The notes beneath the pieces were generated by a model. It ran no database searches. It was not told the origin of the DNA and saw only the letters and a list, made by a program, of their open reading frames with translations. Position numbers and translations under genes: made by a program. A stretch of DNA of 20,735 nt, taken from the NCBI GenBank assembly GCA_023250495.1, contig JAHFAP010000024.1, positions 1 to 20,735 on the forward strand. Reading direction: 5' to 3'. Source of the DNA: Deltaproteobacteria bacterium (GTDB taxonomy: Bacteria; Desulfobacterota; Binatia; UBA9968). How positions within the stretch are numbered: the first letter of the stretch is position 1; each line of letters begins with the position of its first letter. Positions 7,164-14,240 of this stretch are shown one piece after another.

Positions 7164-7924
7164 TATGGCGACGCCAATCTGAGCGACGGCCTTCCGATGT
7201 GGATGTGGGCGCCGGTCGACACGCCCGCCGCCCTGTCCCGAAACGCCACAAAAGGAATGCCCGCCTTGCGCAGGTAACCCATCAGCTCGCGGCCTTCCGG
7301 ACTGTCGGGATGGAGCGCCACGTCCAGCGCGTTGCGGTGATCGAAGTTCATCCGCTCATGGAGCGTCGTCTGGCCGCGGGCGCTTACGGGCAAGAAGTGG
7401 CCGAATCTGTCGGCGAAAAACCTTTCAATCTTCGCCGCGTCTGCCAGCGACCACCGCGCGCCGCCGTTGTAGCGGACCAGCTCCGTGTTTTCGCTGTATC
7501 CTCCGCTCGGGAGCGGCGGCAGCCTCAAAAGCAGGGCGCGAGCCACGACCTCCGCGAGCGTCATATCCGCCAGGGATATTTGCTGCCGCGTGTCCTCGAC
7601 TCTGGCCCGCGCGCGGGCCAGCGCGAGCTCGCTCTCCTCAAGCTCCAGCCGGGAGATGTAGCCTTTCTCCAACAACGGCGCCCGCGACTCGAGCTGCCGG
7701 GCGAGCCGCTCCGCATCCTGCTCCTGCAGCTCCAGCAGGCTCTCCAGGGTCTCCTTAACCTCCGCAATGGTCCTTCGCACTTCCGCGTTGACCCTTGAAA
7801 TTTCCTGCTCGGCCGAGTAACGCTGTGCGGACGACCTAGCTCTCTCCTGGCCGACGGCGGAGGCAGAAAACGCGCCTGAAAGCATCAGAGCCAAAGCAAA
7901 CATCGTATATCGACCAGGCTTCAT
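7163..7924 (-). CDS. Exported coiled-coil protein with possible M15-like C-terminal domain
   Basis: A 253-residue protein with three parts. Residues 1-23 form a signal peptide ending SASA. Residues 35-130 are a long charged helix-rich stretch (EKGYISRLELEESELALARA) resembling one hairpin of a TolC/HlyD-type protein. Residues 165-253 form a compact domain with FDHRNALDVALHPD (H196, D201) and STGAHIHIG (H240, H242), which look like ligands of a LAS/M15-type zinc peptidase acting on peptidoglycan; the spacing from H196 to D201 is shorter than the classical M15 motif, so catalysis is uncertain. The ATG at 7924 is preferred over a GTG at 7933 because of GGTGAG just upstream. It is divergent from the helicase gene. 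Confidence 0.7.
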   Translation of the reverse strand: MKPGRYTMFALALMLSGAFSASAVGQERARSSAQRYSAEQEISRVNAEVRRTIAEVKETLESLLELQEQDAERLARQLESRAPLLEKGYISRLELEESELALARARARVEDTRQQISLADMTLAEVVARALLLRLPPLPSGGYSENTELVRYNGGARWSLADAAKIERFFADRFGHFLPVSARGQTTLHERMNFDHRNALDVALHPDSPEGRELMGYLRKAGIPFVAFRDRAAGVSTGAHIHIGRPSLRLASP

Positions 7925-8057
7925 TTCGCTCACCGCCGGTGGCTGTCCCCTCCGGTCATACTAACCCGAAGCCTCCATGCGCCGTCAAGCGGAAAAATGG
8001 CTTGCTAGGTTCAAGGAAAATTAGTAGGTTAAATTAAGGTTTCGCGGAGAGAGCCAT

Positions 8058-10058
8058 TTGGCGCGGAAATATGTCCTAAAACGTAGCGATCTTCCCTCCC
8101 GTTCTCTTTCAGGGATCGATTACCGCCAGGAGCTCAACCAGGCTCAGTACGAGGCGGCCACCGCCGTTGACGGCCCGCTCTTGGTGATCGCCGGCGCGGG
8201 CACCGGCAAGACCCGTACGCTGGTCTACCGCGTCGCGCGACTGATCGACATCGGGATTGATCCAAGATCGATCCTGCTTCTGACCTTCACCCGCCGGGCG
8301 GCCGAGGAGATGCTGCGCCGGGCGAGCCTGCTGGCTGACAACCGCTGCGCCAAAGTGGCCGGCGGGACCTTTCACTCGTTCGCCAACACGGTCCTGCGCC
8401 ATTACGGCCGCAAGGTCGAACTCGCGCCCTCTTTTACCATCATGGATCGGCCCGACAGCGAGGACGTCGTCCAACTCCTCCGCGCGGAGCTGGGACTGAA
8501 CACCAAAGAGAGGCGTTTCCCCCGCAAGCAGACCATCGCGGAGATCTACAGCATGGCCCTGAACAAGCAGTGGACGATCCCGGAGCTGATCGAGAGGGAC
8601 TATCCTCATCTCTGCGACTCGCTCGAAGATCTGCTGCGATTGTACGAGCGCTACGTGGACTACAAGAGAGGCCGGGCCTTGCTCGACTACGACGATCTCC
8701 TCATCAAGCTCAAGGAGCTTTTGGCCGGCCGCGAGGAGGCGCGCCGCCGCCTTTCCGAGACCTACCGCTACATCATGGTGGACGAATATCAGGACACCAA
8801 TCGCCTTCAGGCGGAGATTGTCCGTCTTCTCGCTGCGACCCACGACAACGTCATGGTCGTCGGCGACGACGCCCAGAGCATCTACTCCTTTCGCGGCGCC
8901 AATTTCCGCAACATCATGGACTTTCCCAACGACTTTCCCGGCGCGCGAATCATCTCGCTGGAGGAGAACTACCGCAGCACGCAGCCGATCCTCAATCTTA
9001 CCAACGAGATCATCCGCCGGGCGAGGGAAAAATACGAAAAGGAGCTGTTTACCTGCAAGGAAGAGGGCGACACGCCGCTGCTGGTCCAGGCGGAGAGCGA
9101 GCAGACGCAGTCCCGCTTCGTGTGCCAGAAGATCCTCGAGCTGAGAGAGGAGGGCGTGCCGCTCTGGGACATCGCCGTGCTGTTCCGCTCGAGCTTTCAT
9201 TCTTTCGACCTTGAGATCGAGCTCACGCGCCGCAACATTCCGTTCGTCAAGCGCGGCGGCTTCCAGTTCATGGAGACCACCCACATCAAGGACCTGCTCG
9301 CCCATCTGCGCATCCTCGCCAATCCCCAGGACGCGATCTCCTGGGGACGCGTGCTCTCGCTGCTGGAAGGAGTCGGTCCCCAGCTCAGCCAGAAGATCAT
9401 CCACCGCCTCCTGGAAGGCGGCGACCCGAGAGAGCGATTGCGCTCCTTCGAGGCCAAGGGTAAAGTCGCCCACGGCCTAAAAACGCTCGCCCAGGTTTTG
9501 GAAGTCTGCTCCGAAGCGCAGCGTCCAGCGGAAAACGCGCAATACCTGATGCAGTACTATGTTCCCATTCTCAAGCGGAAGCACCCCGACGACTATCCCA
9601 AGCGGCTCAAGGATCTGGAGCATTTTCAGGGGATGACCGAGCGCTACCGGAGTCTGGAGCGGCTGCTCAGCGACATGGCGCTGGAGCCGCCGACGGACAG
9701 CGTGGAGGGCGTGCTCGCGGTCGATCCCGACGAAGGTCCGCTGGTTCTCTCCACGATCCACTCGGCCAAAGGACTGGAGTGGCACTCGGTCTTCATCATC
9801 TGGGCGCTCGAGGGGAGATTTCCCTCGTATTACAATATCGACACCGACGAGGAGCTGGAGGAAGAGAGGCGGCTTCTCTATGTGGCGGCCACGCGCGCCA
9901 AGGAGAATCTCTTCATCACCTATCCCATCAAGATCTTCGACCGCGGCACCAGCATGGTTCTATCCCGCCCCTCGCGGTTTATCGAAGGGATCGCCGAAGA
10001 GCTGCTGGAGCCTATGACGCTGGTGGACGAAGAAGAAAATCGGGGCTGGGACGAATGA
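8058..10058 (+). CDS. UvrD/Rep/PcrA-type superfamily 1 DNA helicase
   Basis: A 666-residue 3'-5' DNA helicase with the full SF1A motif set in order: Q motif (LNQAQYEAA), motif I AGAGTGKT (45-52), Ia LTFTRRAAEEM, motif II VDEYQD (from 241), motif III GDDAQSIYSFRGA, motif IV LEENYRST, motif V STIHSAKGLEW and motif VI LLYVAATRAKENL. These enzymes unwind DNA in repair and replication restart. The length is close to that of Rep; the usual long PcrA/UvrD C-terminal tail is absent. The start is a TTG at 8058 with GGAGAG six bases upstream. Its stop overlaps the next start as ATGA, so translation is coupled to a membrane-fused spermidine-synthase-like protein, an odd partner. Confidence 0.96.
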   Translation: MARKYVLKRSDLPSRSLSGIDYRQELNQAQYEAATAVDGPLLVIAGAGTGKTRTLVYRVARLIDIGIDPRSILLLTFTRRAAEEMLRRASLLADNRCAKVAGGTFHSFANTVLRHYGRKVELAPSFTIMDRPDSEDVVQLLRAELGLNTKERRFPRKQTIAEIYSMALNKQWTIPELIERDYPHLCDSLEDLLRLYERYVDYKRGRALLDYDDLLIKLKELLAGREEARRRLSETYRYIMVDEYQDTNRLQAEIVRLLAATHDNVMVVGDDAQSIYSFRGANFRNIMDFPNDFPGARIISLEENYRSTQPILNLTNEIIRRAREKYEKELFTCKEEGDTPLLVQAESEQTQSRFVCQKILELREEGVPLWDIAVLFRSSFHSFDLEIELTRRNIPFVKRGGFQFMETTHIKDLLAHLRILANPQDAISWGRVLSLLEGVGPQLSQKIIHRLLEGGDPRERLRSFEAKGKVAHGLKTLAQVLEVCSEAQRPAENAQYLMQYYVPILKRKHPDDYPKRLKDLEHFQGMTERYRSLERLLSDMALEPPTDSVEGVLAVDPDEGPLVLSTIHSAKGLEWHSVFIIWALEGRFPSYYNIDTDEELEEERRLLYVAATRAKENLFITYPIKIFDRGTSMVLSRPSRFIEGIAEELLEPMTLVDEEENRGWDE

Positions 10059-11590
10059 ATATGATCCATCTCTTGCTGGACATCATCGTGTTTATCAGCG
10101 GAGCGGTGCTCATGGCCCTGGAGATCGTCGGCAGCCGCGTGCTCGCGCCCTACTTCGGCAACTCGATCTTCGTCTGGGGAAGCCTGATCTCCGTGGTCCT
10201 CGCCGCGCTCAGTGTCGGCTATTACTGGGGCGGACGGCTCTCCGAGCTTAGCCCGTCGTTGGCGCGGCTGCTGCTCCTGCTGGTCATCCCCGGCGTCATG
10301 ATTTTCGTTCTTCCCTTCTTTTATCCTGCGGTGAACCTCTGGGTGGCCACGGTCGATTTCGGCGTCCGGCTGAACCCGCTCATCGCCAGCGCGATCTTCT
10401 TTCTCGTGCCCGGCGTCTTCCTCGGCGCCGTCTCGCCCTATGCCATTCGCCTGGCTGCCACGACCCTTTCCGCGGTCGGCAGCACGGCCGGCACACTCTA
10501 CGCCCTCTCCACCTGCGGCAGCATCTTCGGCACGCTGTTCACCGCATTCTATCTCATCCCGGCCATCGGGGTGAGCAACATCATCCACTCCCTGGGAATC
10601 ATTCTGGTGCTCCTTGCGCTGTTCATCTGGCCCCTGACGCGGCCGCGCCGCGAAAAAGTCCGTTCGGCTTCAGCGGCAACGAAGGTGGCGACGCTGGTAG
10701 GCCTGACGCTGGTCTCCGGAACATTCCCCTCACCTGCCTGGCCAAGAATCCGAACGCTCTTTCAGAAGGATTCTTTTTACCACCATATCCGCGTCGAAGA
10801 GGACGAGGAGGCCCGCTATCTCTATTTCGATCAGACGCTGCAAAGCGCCATGAACCTGGACAATCCCACCGCGCTAAGGCTGATCTACTCGCGCTATGCC
10901 TCTTTGGGACTTGCCTTCAGGCCGAACGCGAAAAAGGCGCTGATCATCGGCCTCGGCGGCGGGTCTATTCCAAAGAAGTACCAGAAGGAATTTCCCGCGC
11001 TGGAAATGGATGTCGCCGAGATCGACCCCGAAGTGATCCAGGTGGCAAAAAAATATTTTTCCTTCCAGGAAGGCAAAAATCTCCATGTCCATGCCCAGGA
11101 TGGCCGGCAGTTTCTGACCCGGACCTCCCAGCGCTATGACCTGATCCTGGTCGATGCCTATTTCAAGGACGCTATACCGTTTCACCTCACAACGCGCGAG
11201 TTTTTCTCGGTCGCGGATCAAAGACTCACCGCGAACGGCATCGTTGTGGTGAACATCATCGGCGCGGTCACCGGCCCGGGGGGCAAGATCACCCGCTCTG
11301 TGGTTAAGACCTTGCGCGGGATCTTTCCGCAAATTTACATCTTCGCCGCGCGCAGGGCCGACAACGCCAGCCTGGACACTATCCAGAACGTCATCGTCGT
11401 AGCCAGCAAAGAACCGCAGCAGCTCGACATCCGCGAGATCACCAAGCGCGCGGCCAGCCTCGGCCGGGATCTGTTTCCGAAGCGGGTGCAGGACATTGCG
11501 ATCTCGTTCGTGGACGGCAAACTGGCCGATGACGACGTGCCCGTGTTGACCGATGACTACGCGCCAACGGATAGCCTGCTCCATCCTTAG
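10055..11590 (+). CDS. Membrane-fused spermidine-synthase-like methyltransferase-fold protein
   Basis: A 511-residue two-domain protein. Residues 1 to about 205 contain six or seven hydrophobic segments beginning IVFISGAVLMALEIVGSR, the conserved opening of membrane-linked spermidine-synthase-like proteins. The C-terminal half (about 250-511) is a Rossmann methyltransferase fold with ALIIGLGGGSIPKK (near 299), VAEIDPEVI, AQDGRQFL and LILVDAYFKD. The last two match the loop and the catalytic Asp region of polyamine synthases. Whether it makes polyamines or uses another amine or thioether substrate is not shown. Its ATG lies inside the helicase stop (ATGA), and its end overlaps the metzincin gene by 38 bp. 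Confidence 0.88.
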   Translation: MNMIHLLLDIIVFISGAVLMALEIVGSRVLAPYFGNSIFVWGSLISVVLAALSVGYYWGGRLSELSPSLARLLLLLVIPGVMIFVLPFFYPAVNLWVATVDFGVRLNPLIASAIFFLVPGVFLGAVSPYAIRLAATTLSAVGSTAGTLYALSTCGSIFGTLFTAFYLIPAIGVSNIIHSLGIILVLLALFIWPLTRPRREKVRSASAATKVATLVGLTLVSGTFPSPAWPRIRTLFQKDSFYHHIRVEEDEEARYLYFDQTLQSAMNLDNPTALRLIYSRYASLGLAFRPNAKKALIIGLGGGSIPKKYQKEFPALEMDVAEIDPEVIQVAKKYFSFQEGKNLHVHAQDGRQFLTRTSQRYDLILVDAYFKDAIPFHLTTREFFSVADQRLTANGIVVVNIIGAVTGPGGKITRSVVKTLRGIFPQIYIFAARRADNASLDTIQNVIVVASKEPQQLDIREITKRAASLGRDLFPKRVQDIAISFVDGKLADDDVPVLTDDYAPTDSLLHP

Positions 11591-12203
11591 CCTTCTCCTG
11601 CTCTCCGCCTGCGCCTTGATCGGTCCCGAGGCGCCGGAGCGGACGGTGCGGGTCAGGCTCCTGGCGGACCCCAAGCTCAGAGAGAAAGACCCCCGCTGGA
11701 GCGAGACGGCCGCGGGCTTGCTGCGGGCCGCTTCCAACTATTTTGAGCGCGAGTTCGGGATCCGCTTTGTCGCCCAAAAAATTGCTCCGTGGGAATTAGA
11801 GGAGAGCAGTCCTTTCGTCGTCACTCTGATGAAACGCTTGGTGCAGAAGTATCCCTTGAAGGACCAGAACGGGAGCTACGATCTTATCATCGGCCTCACC
11901 GGCGAGTGGGTAACCTTCTATTTTGGCGGCCGCGGCATGGTGAACCGGTTCGGAAACTGCCGCGAAGGACTGGGAAATTACCTGGTGAGTGCCGTGACCG
12001 CGCCGTATCGCTACACCGGACCACAAGCCGAGCTTCCCTTGGACGTCGTCGCTCTGATCCACGAGTTCGGTCACATCTTCGGCGCCGAACACGTAAAAGA
12101 TCCAAGCTCCATCATGAATGAGGATTTCGATTACCGGGCGGAATTCGACGCCAAGAGCCGTGAGATCGTCATGAAGAATAAGTTCTGCCCATTCGGAAAA
12201 TGA
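11553..12203 (+). CDS. Metzincin-type zinc metalloprotease lipoprotein
   Basis: A 216-residue lipoprotein. Residues 1-20 are a short signal with lipobox LLSAC, so Cys20 would be lipidated and the protein anchored in a membrane facing the periplasm. The catalytic motif HEFGHIFGAEH (H170, E171, H174, H180) matches the metzincin HExxHxxGxxH exactly, and SIMNE (M188) gives the Met-turn. Two further Cys (C136, C212) could form a disulfide. It does not match a well-known peptidase family that I can name; archaemetzincins share the motif but are cytosolic and have an added Cys4 zinc site that is absent here. The start at 11553 lies inside the preceding gene and has no evident binding site; translation is probably coupled. 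Confidence 0.85.
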   Translation: MTTRQRIACSILSLLLLSACALIGPEAPERTVRVRLLADPKLREKDPRWSETAAGLLRAASNYFEREFGIRFVAQKIAPWELEESSPFVVTLMKRLVQKYPLKDQNGSYDLIIGLTGEWVTFYFGGRGMVNRFGNCREGLGNYLVSAVTAPYRYTGPQAELPLDVVALIHEFGHIFGAEHVKDPSSIMNEDFDYRAEFDAKSREIVMKNKFCPFGK

Positions 12204-12209
12204 ATGTTG

Positions 12210-12264
12210 AGTTTTGAATTTCGAGTTTTGAGTTGAAATCTCGATCAATTCAAAATTCAAAACT
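12210..12264. repeat. AT-rich inverted repeat between metzincin and trmJ
   Basis: AGTTTTGAATTT (12210-12221) and its exact reverse complement (12253-12264) flank a 31-bp loop. AATTCAAAA-type direct repeats continue to 12280. The sequence differs strongly in composition from both genes, and the trmJ start follows directly. It may be a relic of a small mobile repeat; there is no G+C-rich stem as in a classical terminator. Confidence 0.6.
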
Positions 12265-12280
12265 AAGAATTCAAAATTAA

Positions 12281-13039
12281 ATGTTAGACAATATTCGCAT
12301 TGTTCTTGTAGCGCCGAGAGGCTCCGGCAACATCGGCTCGGTTGCACGGGCGATGAAAAATATGGGGCTCAACGATCTCGCCATCGTGGGTCATGGCCGG
12401 ACGCAGAGTTTTTCGGCCAGGGCGATGGCCGCCCACGCGCGGGAGATCCTCAAGGACTCCCGCCGCTTCACCACACTGCGCGAAGCCGTGGCGGATTGCG
12501 GCCTGGTGGTCGGAACCACCTGCCGCGGCGGTCTCTACCGCGACCACAGCCGTTCCCCCAGAGTAACCGCGCCTGAGATCGTCGCCGCGGCCCGCTCCGG
12601 AAAATGCGCGCTGGTCTTCGGTCCGGAGGACCACGGCCTCGACAACGAAGAGCTCAAACACTGCCAGGCGCTGATCACAATCCCGACCGACCCGGGCTAC
12701 CCTTCGCTCAACCTGGCGCAAGCGGTGACGATTTGCCTCTATGAGATCTTCCTTTCCACGCTGGAAAAAGTGCCCGCAGAGGCGATCGAGCGCGCTCCCG
12801 CCGAGAGCGTGGAGCGGCTCTTCGACAAGATGAAACACTCGCTGCTCGAAATCGGTTATCTCGACTCGCAGAACCCCGATCACATCCTCTTCGCCTTCCG
12901 TCGCATCTTCGGCCGCGCCGGCCTGGAGGAAAAAGACGTGCGCATCCTCACCGGCCTCTTTCGCCAGATCGAATGGTACGCCAACGAGGGCTGGAAGGTG
13001 ATCGAAGAGAAAAAGCGCAAGGGGCTGAAGATCAGATAA
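12281..13039 (+). CDS. trmJ: tRNA (cytidine/uridine-2'-O-)-methyltransferase TrmJ-type (SPOUT)
   Basis: A 252-residue SPOUT-fold RNA 2'-O-methyltransferase. It has the three family motifs: GNIGSVARAMKNMG (16-29) with the catalytic Arg, LVFGPEDHGL, and IPTDPGYPSLNLAQAV, which together form the trefoil knot that binds S-adenosylmethionine. The opening NIRIVLV matches E. coli TrmJ, which methylates position 32 of the tRNA anticodon loop; the C-terminal extension (about 160-252) also fits TrmJ rather than TrmL. The ATG at 12281 follows an AT-rich repeat and has only a poor binding site. It lies 77 bp after the metzincin gene and is the last gene before the accessory island. Confidence 0.93.
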   Translation: MLDNIRIVLVAPRGSGNIGSVARAMKNMGLNDLAIVGHGRTQSFSARAMAAHAREILKDSRRFTTLREAVADCGLVVGTTCRGGLYRDHSRSPRVTAPEIVAAARSGKCALVFGPEDHGLDNEELKHCQALITIPTDPGYPSLNLAQAVTICLYEIFLSTLEKVPAEAIERAPAESVERLFDKMKHSLLEIGYLDSQNPDHILFAFRRIFGRAGLEEKDVRILTGLFRQIEWYANEGWKVIEEKKRKGLKIR

Positions 13040-13043
13040 GACG

Positions 13044-13058
13044 GCTCATTTTAGATTT
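13044..13058. repeat. AT-rich 15-bp element, inverted copy at 7149
   Basis: GCTCATTTTAGATTT is the exact reverse complement of 7149-7163. It continues as TTAGATTTTAGATT to 13064. The TAA stop of the DUF433 gene on the minus strand lies inside it. Confidence 0.6.
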
Positions 13059-13242
13059 TAGATTGCCTGGCTGCTTGAATATCCTCGCACGTAAGGCGCG
13101 GGTAGGCGTCGAGCAAATCGGCCTCGGCTGCTTCCTCGCTGAGTTTACGCAGGATCAACTCGACCGGAATGCGCGTGCCCCGTATGACCGGCTTTCCTAA
13201 CATTACTTTAGGGTTGATCTCTATTCTATCAGTGATAGTCAT
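13051..13242 (-). CDS. DUF433-family antitoxin-like protein, C-terminus possibly clipped, no toxin next to it
   Basis: A 63-residue protein with the DUF433 core: ITDRIEINPKVMLGKPVIRGTRIPV, then a winged-helix-like second half ending YPRLTCEDIQAA. Family members are usually antitoxins placed before a DUF5615/PIN-like toxin. Here the gene ends at RQSKI, a little before the usual end, and its last codons and TAA are supplied by the AT-rich repeat at 13044-13064; beyond that lies the convergent trmJ gene, so there is no toxin gene. The ATG at 13242 has GGAGGGG upstream, so expression signals are intact. It may be a decayed toxin-antitoxin relic or a stand-alone regulator. Confidence 0.75.
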   Translation of the reverse strand: MTITDRIEINPKVMLGKPVIRGTRIPVELILRKLSEEAAEADLLDAYPRLTCEDIQAARQSKI

Positions 13243-13338
13243 GGCGCCCCTCCGTAGCTTCAACTTGCTTCTCATTTTGGCACTGCCGGGAGCATGGCGT
13301 CAAGGACGCTTTCGGCAGCTCTGCGGGATGTTTTCACA

Positions 13339-13418
13339 CTTTCGCAATTGCGAAAACGTGAAAGTGTCATGGTCTCGGCTCATTTCGAGGCTTCGGAAAT
13401 TCTCGAAACGTGGAAGTG
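13339..13418. repeat. Palindrome-containing direct repeat pair
   Basis: The 16-bp perfect palindrome TTTCGCAATTGCGAAA lies at 13340-13355, inside a larger dyad (ACACTTT at 13336-13342, AAAGTGT at 13361-13367). Read on the minus strand, 13366-13339 and 13418-13391 are 28-bp relatives agreeing at 20 positions (CACTT-x-CACGTTT...AATT...). The region lies between the divergent-side start of the DUF433 gene (13242) and the end of the nuclease gene (13435). It could be operator DNA or a repeat remnant. Confidence 0.55.
13380..13413 (-). repeat. Left 34-bp inverted repeat flanking the nuclease gene
   Basis: The reverse complement of this segment matches 14202-14235 at 30 of 34 positions. The outermost bases at both sides are TCATTTCGA/TCGAAATGA. 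The two copies bracket 856 bp containing one gene (13435-13983). Confidence 0.7.
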
Positions 13419-13434
13419 AGGACAGCAGAGCATT

Positions 13435-13983
13435 TCAGGGACGGATACCTGCTTTGATTTCCGACAGAAGTCCGAAGAGTTTCCTGGCAAGATCCTCGTG
13501 TTGGTCCACGTTTTGTGGAAACAAATCGAATCTCCTGATCTCGTGCAGGTCCACGGTTCTGAGGAATTTCCCCGGCTCATAGCTGCTTAAATCGAGAGCT
13601 TGAAAGCACGAGCGCTCCGCGCCCGCGTTCTCCGTGACAAAAACCAGACAGAGATTGGGCCACTTCTCCTTCGCCTGGGCTAGCTCACTCTTCCCTCCCC
13701 TCTTTTTCTCTTGCGCCAAGTAGCTTACCAAGTTCGATCGATATTTGACCTCGATCATGTGGGTCTGATACACCCCGCGCGTCTCCCCTTCTCCCGCGAT
13801 TTCTTTCATCGCGAGAAAATCAGGGCTGAAACTTTCGTCCTTTCCCGTCTTGAGCATGCCACGCAGATCGCTCTCTCTTCCGAAGCGAGTCATCTTGAAC
13901 TCCGCCCTACGAAAGATGGATTCCACCAGGGCCTCGGCGATGCGGCCTTTAATGTTGTTGAGGTCTACCGGTCGTGTCGCCAT
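13435..13983 (-). CDS. Solitary PD-(D/E)XK nuclease-fold protein
   Basis: A 182-residue protein with the signature of the PD-(D/E)XK nuclease superfamily in order: a helix with Glu (GRIAEALVESIF, E17 and E21), SPDFLAM (P54, D55), and MIEVKYRS (E78, K80) on the next strand. These residues would bind Mg2+ and cut DNA. There is no methyltransferase or helicase domain and no specificity partner next to it. I do not recognise the subfamily; members include restriction enzymes, repair nucleases and mobile-element nucleases. The ATG at 13983 has a weak GAGAAAA upstream. The gene is bracketed by 34-bp inverted repeats (13380-13413, 14202-14235), so it could be cargo or a homing-type gene. Confidence 0.7.
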   Translation of the reverse strand: MATRPVDLNNIKGRIAEALVESIFRRAEFKMTRFGRESDLRGMLKTGKDESFSPDFLAMKEIAGEGETRGVYQTHMIEVKYRSNLVSYLAQEKKRGGKSELAQAKEKWPNLCLVFVTENAGAERSCFQALDLSSYEPGKFLRTVDLHEIRRFDLFPQNVDQHEDLARKLFGLLSEIKAGIRP

Positions 13984-14037
13984 TCAGTTGGTTTTCTCTA
14001 CGAACCGTTGATCTTACAAGGTCAAGATTCAAGACCC

Positions 14038-14073
14038 GACCCCATGAGTCCCGGCGACCCCATGAGTCCCGGA
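14038..14073. repeat. 18-bp tandem duplication
   Basis: GACCCCATGAGTCCCGG occurs at 14038 and again at 14056 in direct contact, the two 18-bp units differing only at the last base (C or A). It lies in the 257-bp gap upstream of the nuclease gene; that gap (13984-14240) otherwise shows no gene. The lead-in GTCAAGATTCAAGACC resembles end sequences I associate with REP/transposase-linked repeats. Confidence 0.8.
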
Positions 14074-14172
14074 GATACCGAAGCCTGCGGCCTGACATGT
14101 TAGGATAAAAATCCCCGACCGTTTTTCCCAGGCTAGATCTCAACCTTCTTGACATGAGCCAAGAGCGGACTT

Positions 14173-14204
14173 GACCCCTCTAGATCCAGACCCCTCTAGA
14201 TCCA
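14173..14204. repeat. 16-bp exact tandem duplication
   Basis: GACCCCTCTAGATCCA is present twice without a gap (14173-14188 and 14189-14204). The second copy runs into the right inverted repeat beginning at 14202. Confidence 0.85.
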
Positions 14205-14235
14205 CGTTTCGAGAATTCCCGAAAGGTCGAAATGA
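14202..14235 (+). repeat. Right 34-bp inverted repeat flanking the nuclease gene
   Basis: CCACGTTTCGAGAATTCCCG and the next 14 bases match the reverse complement of 13380-13413 with four mismatches. No obvious target-site duplication is seen outside the pair. It lies just downstream of the stop of the small gene ending at 14241. Confidence 0.7.
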
Positions 14236-14240
14236 CGGGC

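Noticed and set aside
7071..7277. Small plus-strand open frame starting in the palindromic element
   Set aside because: It begins inside the repeat and continues antisense to the exported coiled-coil protein; the ribosome binding context is absent.
8109..9473. Open frame of 454 codons on the minus strand opposite the helicase gene
   Set aside because: It is the antisense of a GC-rich gene with every helicase motif; its translation is low-complexity Leu/Asp/Val/Arg with no family pattern.
13169..13582. Plus-strand open frame across the DUF433 start and the end of the nuclease gene
   Set aside because: It spans repeats and two minus-strand genes; the middle is translated palindrome sequence.
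13949..14155. Minus-strand open frame upstream of the nuclease gene
   Set aside because: It is made largely of the 18-bp tandem duplication and shows no domain.
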